From assembly GCF_036983985.1 (NCBI RefSeq), contig NZ_JALAHQ010000004.1, positions 62,001-126,000 of the forward strand: a DNA stretch of 64,000 nt, read 5' to 3'. Both the position numbers and the translations under genes were made by a program. Of the stretch, positions 42,365-52,348 are shown in pieces. The notes under the pieces are model-generated. The model saw nothing but the letters and a program-made list of their open reading frames with translations. It did no database searches and was not told the DNA's origin. Position 1 is the stretch's first letter; the number at the start of each line of letters is the position of its first letter. Source of the stretch: Alishewanella metallidurans. GTDB taxonomy: Bacteria; Pseudomonadota; Gammaproteobacteria; Enterobacterales; Alteromonadaceae.

Positions 42365-43507
42365 TTATTCCCCTTTACCTTGCATAACCGCATACACGTC
42401 CGCAGCCTGTACCAGCTCACCGGTACTATTACCCCAAGCATTACGCTCATAAGTAATTACCGCTGCAATTTCTTTTAAACTTAATTGCTTAGCAAAAGCT
42501 TGCATTGCAGTACCGGCCTTGCCATGAAGTACAATATTAATATGGGCAGGCTGATCATTTAAGGCGATGGCACTGCCTCTTAACGCTGGGAATATACCAG
42601 GCAGACCTTCACCATTCGGTTGATGACAAGCTGCGCAATGGCCAACATAGGTGCGTTCGCCCACACTCATCAGCTCTTCTAAACTCATATTCATGGCCAA
42701 AAGTTCTTGTTCTTCTGCCTTAGCTTTAGCAATGCGTTCAGCTTCAGCATTAAGCCAGATGTCAAATTCGGCCGGCGTTTTGGCAATCACTACAATTGGC
42801 ATAAAACCGTGATCTTTACCGCAAAGCTCAGCGCACTGGCCACGATAAACTCCGGGTTCATCAATACGTGCCCAAGTTTCATTAATAAAACCCGGGTTAG
42901 CATCTTTTTTTATCGCAAAGGCAGGCAGCCACCAAGAATGGATAACATCATCGGAGGTCATTAAAAAGCGTACTTTTTTGCCAGTCGGCAGCACTAATGG
43001 ACGATCAACTTCCAATAGGTAGTTGTCGCCTTTTTGCCAGCGGTTTGAAATTTGTTCTTTGGGCGTTGCCAGCAAAGAATAAAACTCAACGTCATGTTCA
43101 AGGTATTTGTAATGCCACTTCCACTGCGAACCAGTAACCACCACAGTGATATCCGCTTCAGAGGTATCTTCCATGGCAATTAATGTTTTCGTGGCCGGAA
43201 TGGCCATAAGAATGAGCAAGACTACAGGTATTGCGGTCCAGACTACTTCTACTTTGGTGCTTTCATGAAATTGAGCCGGCTGCACACCACGTGCTTTTCG
43301 ATGGCGAACGATAGACCAAAACATGATCCCGAACACCACTGCTCCAATAGCACAACAAATCCAGAAAATTGTCATGTGTAGGGTATAAACCTTCTGACTT
43401 ATTTCTGTAGCCCCTTGTGTCATATTAAGGGGCATTTCTTTAGCGCTAAGGGAAACAGCTGAAAGCAGGGTTGGCAGCGACCAACGAAGACTACGCGTTT
43501 TCGTCAC
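42365..43507 (-). CDS. ctaC: Cytochrome c oxidase subunit II with fused cytochrome c (caa3 type)
   Basis: A 380-residue subunit starting at GTG (GGAGAAG eight bases upstream). After the N-terminal signal region there are two transmembrane segments (about 43-66 and 90-108), a cupredoxin domain with a full CuA site (H190, C225, E227, C229, H233, M236) and a C-terminal cytochrome c domain with C291-A-A-C294-H295 and a late methionine ligand candidate. The fused haem domain makes this a caa3-type oxidase that takes electrons from soluble or membrane cytochromes c. First gene of the cox operon. Confidence 0.96.
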   Translation of the reverse strand: MTKTRSLRWSLPTLLSAVSLSAKEMPLNMTQGATEISQKVYTLHMTIFWICCAIGAVVFGIMFWSIVRHRKARGVQPAQFHESTKVEVVWTAIPVVLLILMAIPATKTLIAMEDTSEADITVVVTGSQWKWHYKYLEHDVEFYSLLATPKEQISNRWQKGDNYLLEVDRPLVLPTGKKVRFLMTSDDVIHSWWLPAFAIKKDANPGFINETWARIDEPGVYRGQCAELCGKDHGFMPIVVIAKTPAEFDIWLNAEAERIAKAKAEEQELLAMNMSLEELMSVGERTYVGHCAACHQPNGEGLPGIFPALRGSAIALNDQPAHINIVLHGKAGTAMQAFAKQLSLKEIAAVITYERNAWGNSTGELVQAADVYAVMQGKGE

Positions 43508-43807
43508 TGGACTTCTCCTCTGTCATTTTGCAAAGCAAACTGCAGAAACTAAGTACACAGTAATTCACGGTTCCTACACACCCACACCGAATCTATGCGT
43601 TAAGTTTCATCAGCTAATTATTGTTATTATGGGTTTGACGATTGTCGTCGAAACCAAAACTGACCCTATTGTTATTTTTTAATCAGTTTCAGCTTAAGAA
43701 TTGTCCAAATTACGCGAAGTGTAAACCCCAAAAACAAAAAAACGCGGGCAAACCAATGAGGTCATACCAGCGCATCTTTGAAAATAACCTTTTGACTCTA
43801 GTATAAA
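43508..43807. other. Intergenic region between cox operon and lexA
   Basis: These 300 bases hold no open frame of note. They should contain the cox operon promoter on the minus strand and the lexA transcript end. I see an AT-rich stretch around 43610-43690 but no promoter or hairpin that I would call with confidence. Confidence 0.5.
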
Positions 43808-44425
43808 TTATAGCCAAGAGCCATTGCGGATAACGCCTACAGCCAAACCTTCAACGGCAAAATGCTGTGCACGCAAGTCTACTTTAATTACGTCGAAATC
43901 TTTATTTTCTGGCTGTAGCAACACAGTACTGCCATCACGTTGGAAACGCTTTACCGTTACCTCTTCGTCAACACGAGCTACAATTACTTGCCCCGGCTGG
44001 GCTTGATTAGTTTTATGTACTGCCAGTAAGTCACCATCTAATATACCAATATCCTGCATACTCATGCCCTGCACCCGCAATAAAAAATCGGCGTGCGGCT
44101 TAAACAGGTTAGCATCAACCTGATAATGCTCCTGCACGTGCTCAGCAGCTAAAATAGGTTGGCCGGCGGCTACCTTACCTATTAAAGGTAAACCTAACTG
44201 TTCAGGTTCATTAGTGTCAATTAAGCGAATACCTCGCGACGTGCCAGGCATCATTTCTATCGCGCCTTTTTTTGCCAGTGCTTTTAAATGCTCTTCAGCA
44301 GCATTTGCTGACTTAAAACCTAACTGCTGCGCTATCTCGGCGCGTGTTGGTGGCATTCCGCTATCTTGTTGATAGGTTTTTATCAGTTGCAGGATTTCTG
44401 CTTGTCTTGGCGTTAGTGGTCTCAT
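43808..44425 (-). CDS. lexA: SOS repressor LexA
   Basis: A 205-residue repressor: N-terminal winged helix (MPPTRAEIAQQLGFKSANAAEEHL) and a C-terminal self-cleaving S24 domain. The cleavage bond is A87-G88 in KVAAGQP; the catalytic pair is S122 (GMSMQ) and K159 (TVKRF), each three residues beyond the E. coli positions. A consensus LexA box lies 26 bases before the ATG, so it is autoregulated. It is divergent from plsB, the same neighbourhood as in E. coli. Confidence 0.97.
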   Translation of the reverse strand: MRPLTPRQAEILQLIKTYQQDSGMPPTRAEIAQQLGFKSANAAEEHLKALAKKGAIEMMPGTSRGIRLIDTNEPEQLGLPLIGKVAAGQPILAAEHVQEHYQVDANLFKPHADFLLRVQGMSMQDIGILDGDLLAVHKTNQAQPGQVIVARVDEEVTVKRFQRDGSTVLLQPENKDFDVIKVDLRAQHFAVEGLAVGVIRNGSWL

Positions 44426-44451
44426 AGTGCTGGTTACCTGTACAGTGAATA

Positions 44452-44467
44452 CTGTGAGTATATACAG
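44452..44467 (-). promoter_or_regulatory. LexA box (SOS operator)
   Basis: CTGTGAGTATATACAG matches the consensus CTGT-N8-ACAG exactly. It lies between lexA and plsB, 26 bases before the lexA start, and is the operator for autoregulation. A second, poor CTGT-like site begins at 44438. Confidence 0.93.
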
Positions 44468-44556
44468 GCGTATTGCAATTGCAAGTTTCTGGTTATACGC
44501 AATTTTCTGCGCTGCATTGCCATGTTATGCTATGCCCCTTTTTTGCTTAGGGTGAG

Positions 44557-47004
44557 ATGGCGATGTTTCGGCCGATAAAATTATTTGCAGCCTTATTAAA
44601 ATGGCCGATGTTGCCACTGTTGAAGTACAAAATTGTCCCTGAGCAACCAGTGAATGAGCTTGAGTTAGATAAAAACAGACCATTTTTTTATATTTGTGCT
44701 ACCGAATCACCTGCCGATTTCGCCGCCATTCGCCGTGCCTGTAAAAAATTAGGCCTGCCTGATCCGGCAGATGACGTTAACCTAAACGGTAAGACGTACC
44801 TACGTACGCTCTTTCTGGAAAAGCCACATACCTTAGTGTTTAAACGTGGCAAAACCCAAGCATTAGCTCAAGGTAGAGCGTTACTACAAGCGCATTTAGA
44901 TAACCCGCAACTAGACGCACAACTAGTACCTATAGCATTGTTGTGGGGCCGCGCACCGGGAAAAGAAAACAGTATCAGATGGCTGCTAGGTGAAGCTCAT
45001 GCACCAAATTGGTTGGCCAAGCTGCTTATAGTATTAATTTCTGGCCGCCATACATTAGTACGCTTTAGTCGTGCGGTCGAACTACGACAAATGGCAGCAC
45101 AATTTGGTGCTGAGGCAGAAACCGCACACAAGTTATTGCGTATGTCGCGCTTTCACTTTTACCGACAACGTTTGGCAGCTACTGGCCCTAAACTAGCGAA
45201 TCGGGCGCAACTGTTTAACTCATTACTCGCCTCGCCCGCGTTAAAAAAAGTAATAGAAGATGAAGCCAAAGCGAAACGTATTTCGGTCGCTTCAGCTCGG
45301 CAAGAAGCTAAGAAACTGTTACTTGAAATAGCAGCAGATTACCGCGCATCTACATTACGCGTCGGCGACAGGGTTCTACGTTGGTTATGGAACAAACTTT
45401 ATACCGGCATTAAAATAAATAATGCAGATATGCTGCGCGAGCTTGCACAAAAAGGCCATGAGGTTGTTTACATACCCTGTCATCGCAGCCATATGGATTA
45501 CCTGCTACTAAGCTATGTTATCTATCAACAAGGCTTAGCTCCGCCACATATTGCTGCGGGTATTAACCTAAACTTTTGGCCCGCTGGGCCAATTTTTCGC
45601 CGCGGCGGTGCCTTTTTTATTCGGCGTAGCTTTAGTGGTAACAAGCTTTATTCCGCGGTATTTCGTGAGTATTTATGTCAGTTATTTAGTAAAGGCTACT
45701 CAATTAAATACTATACAGAAGGTGGACGAAGTCGCACCGGCCGGCTGCTACAACCTAAAACCGGTATGCTAGCCATGACCTTGCAATCGATGCTGCGAGG
45801 CATTGATCGTCCAGTAACCTTAGTACCCGTTTATCTAGGTTATGAGCATGTAATGGAAGTGAACACTTACCTGCGCGAGTTAAAAGGTTCTGGCAAACAA
45901 AAAGAATCGGCGCTTGGTGTGTTAAAAGCTATTCGTAATTTACGTGATTATGGTTATGGCCATGTGAACTTTGGCGAACCCATTACGCTGAACAGCTATT
46001 TGAATCAGCACGTGCCTGATTGGAAACAAGACATTGATCCAATAGAAGTGCAAAAGCCGCAGTGGCTTAATCCCGTTGTTGCTACATTGGCTGACACTAT
46101 GATGCAGCGCATTAACCAAGCGGCTGCCATTAATAGTATTAATCTTATTGCTTTGTGCTTATTAGCGACCGATAAAAAAGCCCTAACGCGTACTGAATTA
46201 ACACAGCAAATCGAGTTGTATCTCGGCCTGCAGAAAACTGTGCCTTATCATGCGCAAGTAACTTTACCCAACGAAAGCGCTGAGCAGCTAATTGAACATG
46301 CGCTTACATTACAAAAAGTGCAGCAGCAAACCGACACCTTTGGCCAGCTAATTAGCCTCAGCGAGGATAACGCTATTTTGCTCAGTTATTATCGCAATAA
46401 CATCCTACATTTATTTATTTTGCCCGCCATTATCGCTAGCGCACTGCTACATCAACGTGAAATAAATCAAGCTCAGCTAATCACCATAGTGCGGCAGCTG
46501 TATCCGCTGCTACAACAAGAATTATTTTTGGCTGTTACTGATTTAGATGCTCACTGTGCCAGTTTGCTAAACTATTTTGTTGATACCGGCCTTGCTGAGC
46601 AGTATGGCGAAAACTATCGTTCAGCCACTCAGCGCAGCCAAGGCTACTTTATGTTAAGCCTGCTGGCTCATAACGCCGAACACACACTGCAACGCTATGC
46701 CATGCTATTACAACTAATAGAAAGCCAAGGTCCACAAAGTCGGATTGATTTAGAAAAACAAAGCCACGAGCTGGCACAGAGAATGCTCAATTTACACGGC
46801 ATAACCGCACCAGAATATAATGACAAGCAGCTGTTTTCTACCTTAGTAAACGCACTTAAAGATAGCGCTTATATTCGCACTGACGAAACTAATCGCGTTC
46901 TTACTACACCACAATTATCGGAACTTAATACCACCATAAGTATGCTATTGCGTAATGATGTATTACAAAGTATCCATAATATTGTTCCGACCAGCATGCT
47001 TTAG
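44557..47004 (+). CDS. plsB: Glycerol-3-phosphate acyltransferase PlsB
   Basis: An 815-residue inner-membrane-associated enzyme that adds the first acyl chain to glycerol 3-phosphate. The acyltransferase HX4D motif is CHRSHMDYLLLSY, followed by GAFFIRRSFSGNKLY, YTEGGRSRTGRLL and VPVYLGYEHVME, the remaining three blocks of the family. Length is close to the E. coli enzyme (807). GAG-type ribosome binding site, with a second ATG two codons inside. Its end overlaps that of the converging tesB by 4 bases. Confidence 0.96.
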   Translation: MAMFRPIKLFAALLKWPMLPLLKYKIVPEQPVNELELDKNRPFFYICATESPADFAAIRRACKKLGLPDPADDVNLNGKTYLRTLFLEKPHTLVFKRGKTQALAQGRALLQAHLDNPQLDAQLVPIALLWGRAPGKENSIRWLLGEAHAPNWLAKLLIVLISGRHTLVRFSRAVELRQMAAQFGAEAETAHKLLRMSRFHFYRQRLAATGPKLANRAQLFNSLLASPALKKVIEDEAKAKRISVASARQEAKKLLLEIAADYRASTLRVGDRVLRWLWNKLYTGIKINNADMLRELAQKGHEVVYIPCHRSHMDYLLLSYVIYQQGLAPPHIAAGINLNFWPAGPIFRRGGAFFIRRSFSGNKLYSAVFREYLCQLFSKGYSIKYYTEGGRSRTGRLLQPKTGMLAMTLQSMLRGIDRPVTLVPVYLGYEHVMEVNTYLRELKGSGKQKESALGVLKAIRNLRDYGYGHVNFGEPITLNSYLNQHVPDWKQDIDPIEVQKPQWLNPVVATLADTMMQRINQAAAINSINLIALCLLATDKKALTRTELTQQIELYLGLQKTVPYHAQVTLPNESAEQLIEHALTLQKVQQQTDTFGQLISLSEDNAILLSYYRNNILHLFILPAIIASALLHQREINQAQLITIVRQLYPLLQQELFLAVTDLDAHCASLLNYFVDTGLAEQYGENYRSATQRSQGYFMLSLLAHNAEHTLQRYAMLLQLIESQGPQSRIDLEKQSHELAQRMLNLHGITAPEYNDKQLFSTLVNALKDSAYIRTDETNRVLTTPQLSELNTTISMLLRNDVLQSIHNIVPTSML

Positions 47005-47870
47005 CGGCTGGTCGGGTAAGCGCGAATAACACCTTCTTGCATGGTAGACGCAACCAGTTTACCAGATCGATTGAAAAACTGCCCGCGAACTAGTCCTCGG
47101 CCACCTGACGCACTTGGGCTATCAACAGCATATAATAACCAATCATCAAAGCGAAAGTCTTGATGAAACCACATGGCATGGTCAATAGTCGCAACTTGCA
47201 TATTAGGCGCCATAAATGACTGGCCATGTGGCTGCAATGCTGTCGGTAAAAAATTAAAATCAGACGCATAAGCCAACATATACTTATGTACACGCAAGTC
47301 ATCTGGCATTGGCCCGTTAGCTTTAAACCAAACATAACGTTTTGCTGGGCTAACTTCTGCTTTAAACGGGTTTTGAAAATCAACTGCTCGCATTTCAATA
47401 GCTTTTTCGCAGATAAATTTGCTGCGCAAGCTCTCGGGTATTAAATCAGCGTGCTGCTGATAAAATTCTAAATCTGAGACTAAATCTTCTGGCGCAGGCA
47501 CCTCCGGCATAATGTCTTGGTGCTCAAAACCTTGTTCTTCAGCCTGAAAAGATGCTGTCATATAAAAAATGGGCTTGCCAAACTGTATTGCGCTTACACG
47601 GCGCGTGCTAAAGCTTTTACCATCGCGGATATTTTCTACTTCATAGACGATGGCTTTATCTGCATCGCCAGGCCGTAAAAAATAAGAGTGAAAAGAATGA
47701 ATTTTACGATCTTCAGCAAGAGTTTCTTTCGCAGCCGATAGCGCCTGCCCCATTACTTGGCCGCCAAATACCGATTTAAATCCCAAATCCTGGCTTTGGC
47801 CGCGATACAGGCCCTGCTCAATAGTCTCTAATTTTAATAACGCGAGCAAATTTTGTAATACCTGACTCAT
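47001..47870 (-). CDS. tesB: Acyl-CoA thioesterase II
   Basis: A 289-residue protein with a double hotdog fold. FGGQVMGQALSAA and HSFHSYFLRPGD near the N-terminus, and the catalytic aspartate in ATIDHAMWFHQDFRFDDWLLY in the second domain, match TesB. It hydrolyses medium- and long-chain acyl-CoA. AGGAG stands in front of the ATG. Confidence 0.95.
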   Translation of the reverse strand: MSQVLQNLLALLKLETIEQGLYRGQSQDLGFKSVFGGQVMGQALSAAKETLAEDRKIHSFHSYFLRPGDADKAIVYEVENIRDGKSFSTRRVSAIQFGKPIFYMTASFQAEEQGFEHQDIMPEVPAPEDLVSDLEFYQQHADLIPESLRSKFICEKAIEMRAVDFQNPFKAEVSPAKRYVWFKANGPMPDDLRVHKYMLAYASDFNFLPTALQPHGQSFMAPNMQVATIDHAMWFHQDFRFDDWLLYAVDSPSASGGRGLVRGQFFNRSGKLVASTMQEGVIRAYPTSR

Positions 47871-48183
47871 TGCAGCTCCTTATATTGCGCTTGCCTAAAG
47901 TACAACGATATTCTGCCGCAAACAACCGCGATCAGCAAAGTCACTTTTCGTGTTTAACGCGGGGTTTTTGCCCTACCGTTAATTTGATACCGTGCATCTA
48001 TGGCTGGCAAAATAATTACACTAGACAAATTTAAAAGTTCAACTAAGCTTTATGGGCATTATTTTATAGTGCAGTAATTAAATGTTGGTTATGTCTGTAA
48101 CAATATGCAGAGCGAGAACGGGTTGCATAACTAACATAGCTGATTAAATAAAAACCAGTGATCCCTTGTGGTTGGAGCCAGTA
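47871..48183. other. Intergenic region upstream of a small orphan gene
   Basis: 313 bases without a supported gene, AT-rich after 47990. It should hold the promoters of tesB (minus) and of the small gene at 48184 (plus). No hairpin or known regulatory motif stands out. Confidence 0.45.
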
Positions 48184-48414
48184 ATGTCAAACGAAAGGCG
48201 CCAGGTGGATAAGGATATACATTTTTTCTGGGATGATTTGAATCTAGCCCAAAAATTTTCAGTTGCCGAACTGCAACGCTTTGGGTACGACTTACTTTTT
48301 GTACGCCACATTGCCAACGGCAGTTTGGCTGTACTGTGTTCGGGTAGCAAAATGGCGGCAATAGATATTGAAGGCCAAATTAATACTGAACCTAGAGTAA
48401 CAATAAGACATTAA
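48184..48414 (+). CDS. Small hypothetical protein
   Basis: A 76-residue soluble protein starting at the ATG at 48184 with GGAG seven bases upstream. It is not recognised. FFWDDLNLAQKFSVAELQRFGYDLLFVR and NGSLAVLCSGSKMAAIDIEG suggest a compact alpha/beta domain; there is no signal peptide, cysteine pair or membrane segment. A perfect terminator hairpin begins at its stop codon, which supports a real single-gene transcript. Confidence 0.72.
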   Translation: MSNERRQVDKDIHFFWDDLNLAQKFSVAELQRFGYDLLFVRHIANGSLAVLCSGSKMAAIDIEGQINTEPRVTIRH

Positions 48415-48440
48415 CAGCAGCCAATTGGCTGCTGTTTTTT
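48413..48440 (+). terminator. Intrinsic terminator of the small orphan gene
   Basis: AACAGCAGCC (48413-48422) pairs with GGCTGCTGTT (48427-48436) in a perfect palindrome with AATT in the centre, followed by a run of T. The stem starts within the stop codon. Confidence 0.93.
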
Positions 48441-48448
48441 GTTTGTGT

Positions 48449-50212
48449 TTATATTTTGCTATTTTTTTCAGCAATATAACGCCGCACTTGTTGCTCTAAC
48501 ACCGCCAGCGGTAAACTGCCATTGCCCAAGACTACGTCATGAAATTCGCGCACATTAAAGCGCTCACCCAACGCCTGCTCTGCTTCAACACGCAACCGCT
48601 TTATCGTGATCTCACCCAGTTTGTATGATAACGCCTGTGCCGGCCAACTAATGTAACGGTCTATTTCAGTAGTAACATTATGCATTGACAATGCCGTGTT
48701 GCTGGCAAGAAAATCTATCGCCTGCTGTCGGCTCCAGCCCATGCTGTGCATGCCGGTATCCACGACTAAACGAGCAGCACGCCACATTTCATAAGTTAAA
48801 CGACCAAAGTTACTGTAAGGGTCTTGATAGAAACCCATTTCTAACCCGAGATACTCTGAATACAAACCCCAACCTTCACCAAATGCTGAAGTGTAGAAAC
48901 TGCGGCGATAATCTGGTAATGCGCTCTGCTCACGCGCCAACGCGACCTGTAAATGGTGCCCTGGTACCGCTTCATGTAGCGTCAAGGCCTCCATTTCATA
49001 CAAAGGCCGTCTATCTAGTCGATAAGTGTTAACCCAATAAAAGCCAGCTTGGTCATCACGCGATGGCCCTGAGTATCTGCCAGTAGTGTACTTAGGCGCT
49101 ATTTCTAATGGCACGGGTATTACGCCATAAGGCGTGCGCGGTAAGGTTTTAAATAGTTTTGGTAGTTGCGCGTCCGATTTCTTGGCTAAAAAGGCAGCAT
49201 AATGCATTAGCTCATCCGGGGTTTTGGCGTAAAATTGCGGATCAGTACGCAAAAATTGAATGAAATCAGCAAAGCTACCTGTAAACCCAGTATCTTGGAT
49301 AACTTGCTGCATTTCAGCTCGGATCCGCTTTACTTCATCTAAACCTATCTGATGCACCTCGGCGGGAGTTAACTGCAGAGTGGTATAGTGTTGCAACCTG
49401 TTTTGGTAGTATTCAGCACCCTGCGGTAGCGCACTGGCCGCAATGGTATCGCGCGCGGCAGGCAGATATTCTTTTACCATAAAATCATAAAAGGCTTGGT
49501 AAGCAGGGTTAACTAAGTTGCTAATTTTCTCTGCGGCTTCATCGCTTAATTGCTGCCAATCCGCGGTGCTGACAAACGACGGCTGTGATAGGAATGGCTG
49601 AAAAAATACACTTTGACGCGGATCATTTACGACATACGAAATAATGCCCTGCTCAAAACCCGTTAATACAGCTTTAGGTTGAGTTACACCTTTTGCTATA
49701 CCTTGTTTCATCCAATCCGTCTGTTGTTGCATATAGCGCGGTATTGCTGCTAATTGCTGAATATAAAGCTGATAGTCATTTGCACTACGATATTGCGCTC
49801 GTTGTGGTAAAAAGCCTAAATTAGCGTGAAAACCAGATTCTGACGTTAGCGGCATATAGTGAGCACCAAAGCGGTACTCATCAATATCATCGGCTAAGCG
49901 ATAACTTAGAATGGCGTGGTTAATCTGGTTTTGCTCTGATAAAGCGTTAACATTAACTTGCTGTAACCGTTGTTGCCAACTCAAACGCTGCTGCTGACGC
50001 TGCTCTAACGCAGCTGGCGACATATCAGTAAGCTGCCCAGGCCCGGCTCTACTTATTTTTTGCTCTGCTTGCCATAACTGTTCGGCTAATTTCGTAAAAC
50101 CTTGGTCAGCGTTATTATTACTTACCGCACAGCCTGATAACAATATAATTACACCAATCTTTAATATGGTTAATTTAGTGTTAAGCACTATTTTCATTTT
50201 AATTATTTCCAC
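48449..50212 (-). CDS. DUF885-family lipoprotein, probable metallopeptidase
   Basis: A 587-residue lipoprotein with lipobox LLSGC in the N-terminal 30 residues. The DUF885 signature is complete: EALTLHEAVPGHHLQVALA (HExxxGH metal site, about residue 415), FGEGWGLYSEYLG, RLVVDTGMHSMGWSRQQAI and ISWPAQALSYKLGE. The family is distantly related to zinc carboxypeptidases, so a periplasmic peptidase is likely. ATG at 50212 or at 50197. It stands alone, next to no related gene. Confidence 0.88.
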   Translation of the reverse strand: MEIIKMKIVLNTKLTILKIGVIILLSGCAVSNNNADQGFTKLAEQLWQAEQKISRAGPGQLTDMSPAALEQRQQQRLSWQQRLQQVNVNALSEQNQINHAILSYRLADDIDEYRFGAHYMPLTSESGFHANLGFLPQRAQYRSANDYQLYIQQLAAIPRYMQQQTDWMKQGIAKGVTQPKAVLTGFEQGIISYVVNDPRQSVFFQPFLSQPSFVSTADWQQLSDEAAEKISNLVNPAYQAFYDFMVKEYLPAARDTIAASALPQGAEYYQNRLQHYTTLQLTPAEVHQIGLDEVKRIRAEMQQVIQDTGFTGSFADFIQFLRTDPQFYAKTPDELMHYAAFLAKKSDAQLPKLFKTLPRTPYGVIPVPLEIAPKYTTGRYSGPSRDDQAGFYWVNTYRLDRRPLYEMEALTLHEAVPGHHLQVALAREQSALPDYRRSFYTSAFGEGWGLYSEYLGLEMGFYQDPYSNFGRLTYEMWRAARLVVDTGMHSMGWSRQQAIDFLASNTALSMHNVTTEIDRYISWPAQALSYKLGEITIKRLRVEAEQALGERFNVREFHDVVLGNGSLPLAVLEQQVRRYIAEKNSKI

Positions 50213-50480
50213 AAATAAAAAGACTAGTCGATTGTAATCAATTCATACACAGAATACAGTAAGCCCAACTGACAACACTTACTGTTAGTCGCTTTGCAGC
50301 AAAGTAATACTGATGCTTATATATTCATCAATACGCGGTAATTTTATAGTTACTATTTAACGATCGCCTTACCGCTGTTGCCTGTTACTTATATTCGCGT
50401 ACTATTACATTGCATCGAAAGCATTAACATTCGTTAAGATAAACCCAAATCGCAACATAACCGGAGTTTTGTGTGGCCTT

Positions 50481-51506
50481 ATGAAATATCAGGATTCACT
50501 ACAACAAGCCAGTGATAAGGCAGCTCAGGTTAAATTATTCCTTCAACGCACTAATCTTGCGGCACACCCAATTAATTATGCGGTCAGCTATGAATATATA
50601 AGCGGCTATAATTCTGAGCTTTGTCACATTATTGAACATAAGTTATTAGCTAAAGCACCGCTTGATGATTTTGTTATGGCGGAGCTATATATTCGTTTTT
50701 TAGCACCGGCAAATCCACAACAGGAACAATTACTACAAGAAGCATCAAGCATGGTTAGCCGCATGGCTGCTTACTCTGATGTCGCTGCGGAGCAGTTAGA
50801 TAACTATATCCAGCAATTAGATAGCAGTATGCTGCAGATAAAAAACTTAGGTGCTGATACGCCATTACTAAATATTGTGAACCAGTTACAACATTCCACT
50901 ACAGAGTTTCGGCTTAGCCAACAGCAGATGCAACAACAGCTATTATTAGCTAATCAGCAAAGCCATCAATTACGCCATGAATTAGAACAACTTAAGCAGC
51001 AACGCCTACTCGACCCACTTACTGGTTTATATAATCGACTTGCGATGCAAAATCAGTTGGATATTTGGTTTAGTGAGCAGCCGGGCCGTCGTATTGCCGC
51101 TATTGCCGTAGATCTTGATCATTTTAGCCGTTTTAACTTAGAGTATGGCAACACTATCGGTGATGTTATTTTATCTAAAGTGGCGCGTAAAGTTAGCAGC
51201 TACGTGCAAAATAGCGGTCTGCCTGTACGATCGGGTGGCGAAGAATTTCTGATTCTACTGCCGGATGTTGATCTTCGTAGCGCCAGCGAAATTGCCGAAC
51301 AAGTGCGCCGCGGCGTTGAAAAGCTGCGTTTTGTCTCCTCTCGCACCAAAAAAACGCTACCTAAGGTAACCATCTCGTTGGGCGTCTCTCTATACCAACA
51401 AACGGAAAATTGGTACCAGTTTTTAGGTAGAACGGCTGAAGTACTGCTACTGGCTAAACAGCGCGGCCGCAACCAAGTCGCTAACGAAACCATGCTCGCA
51501 ACCTAA
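50481..51506 (+). CDS. Diguanylate cyclase (GGDEF) with helical N-terminal domain
   Basis: About 341 residues: an all-helical N-terminal region (1-175) with a long coiled coil near 140-175 and a GGDEF domain (about 178-341). The signature is GGEEF at residues 252-256 with an intact DLDHFSRFN segment. No RxxD I-site precedes it (NSGLPVRS), so product feedback is unlikely. No membrane segment. The ATG at 50481 is preferred; GGAG at 50463-50466 is somewhat distant and a TTG at 50469 is too close to it. Confidence 0.9.
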   Translation: MKYQDSLQQASDKAAQVKLFLQRTNLAAHPINYAVSYEYISGYNSELCHIIEHKLLAKAPLDDFVMAELYIRFLAPANPQQEQLLQEASSMVSRMAAYSDVAAEQLDNYIQQLDSSMLQIKNLGADTPLLNIVNQLQHSTTEFRLSQQQMQQQLLLANQQSHQLRHELEQLKQQRLLDPLTGLYNRLAMQNQLDIWFSEQPGRRIAAIAVDLDHFSRFNLEYGNTIGDVILSKVARKVSSYVQNSGLPVRSGGEEFLILLPDVDLRSASEIAEQVRRGVEKLRFVSSRTKKTLPKVTISLGVSLYQQTENWYQFLGRTAEVLLLAKQRGRNQVANETMLAT

Positions 51507-51592
51507 CTCGATGGATAAAGCCAACAGATAAGTTGGCCTGAGCGCTGTTATCTTTTACACTAAGCATATTTCCTTGCCAACGGGCCCGCTGT

Positions 51593-52348
51593 ATGACTGA
51601 TCAAAATTCAAACACCACGCATTTTGGCTACAAAACGGTTGCCGCCGAACAAAAAGTATCTATGGTAGCGAACGTATTTCATTCTGTTGCAGCGAAATAT
51701 GACTTAATGAACGATTTAATGTCATTGGGCGTACACCGACTATGGAAACGGTTCACCATTGACTGCAGTGGTGTGCGTCCGGGTCAGCAGGTACTCGATC
51801 TTGCAGGTGGCACCGGCGACATTACCGCGCTATTTTCTAAGCGGGTTGGTAGCACCGGTAAGGTAGTGTTAGCTGATATTAATGCCTCAATGCTGAATGT
51901 TGGCCGCGATAAACTGCGAGATCTAGGGCTGGTTAACAATATTGAATACGTGCAAGCCAACGCTGAGGCTCTACCCTTTGCTGATAATAGTTTTGATATT
52001 GTTAGTATTGGTTTTGGCTTACGCAACGTTACCGATAAAGATGCTGCACTACGTTCTATATTTCGCGTGCTAAAGCCGGGTGGTCGGCTGCTAGTGCTAG
52101 AATTTTCAAAACCAGAACAAGAATGGCTAAGCAAAGTATATGATCTCTATTCATTTAAACTGCTGCCAATGATGGGGCAACTTGTCGCTAACGATAAAGA
52201 AAGCTACCAATATTTAGCTGAATCTATTCGCATGCATCCGGATCAAGAAACCTTAAAAGCCATGATGCAAAGCGCGGGCTTTGCTGAAGTTAGTTACCAT
52301 AACCTCACCGGTGGTATTGTCGCGCTGCATCGAGGCTATAAATTTTGA
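51593..52348 (+). CDS. ubiE: Ubiquinone/menaquinone methyltransferase UbiE
   Basis: A 251-residue SAM-dependent C-methyltransferase, the same length as in E. coli. VLDLAGGTGDITALF is the SAM-binding motif I; VSIGFGLRNVTD, LRSIFRVLKPGGRLLVLEFSKP (split) and PDQETLKAMMQSAGF are UbiE marks. It methylates the quinone ring in ubiquinone and menaquinone synthesis. It overlaps ubiJ by 4 bases and begins the ubiEJB-tat operon. Confidence 0.97.
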   Translation: MTDQNSNTTHFGYKTVAAEQKVSMVANVFHSVAAKYDLMNDLMSLGVHRLWKRFTIDCSGVRPGQQVLDLAGGTGDITALFSKRVGSTGKVVLADINASMLNVGRDKLRDLGLVNNIEYVQANAEALPFADNSFDIVSIGFGLRNVTDKDAALRSIFRVLKPGGRLLVLEFSKPEQEWLSKVYDLYSFKLLPMMGQLVANDKESYQYLAESIRMHPDQETLKAMMQSAGFAEVSYHNLTGGIVALHRGYKF

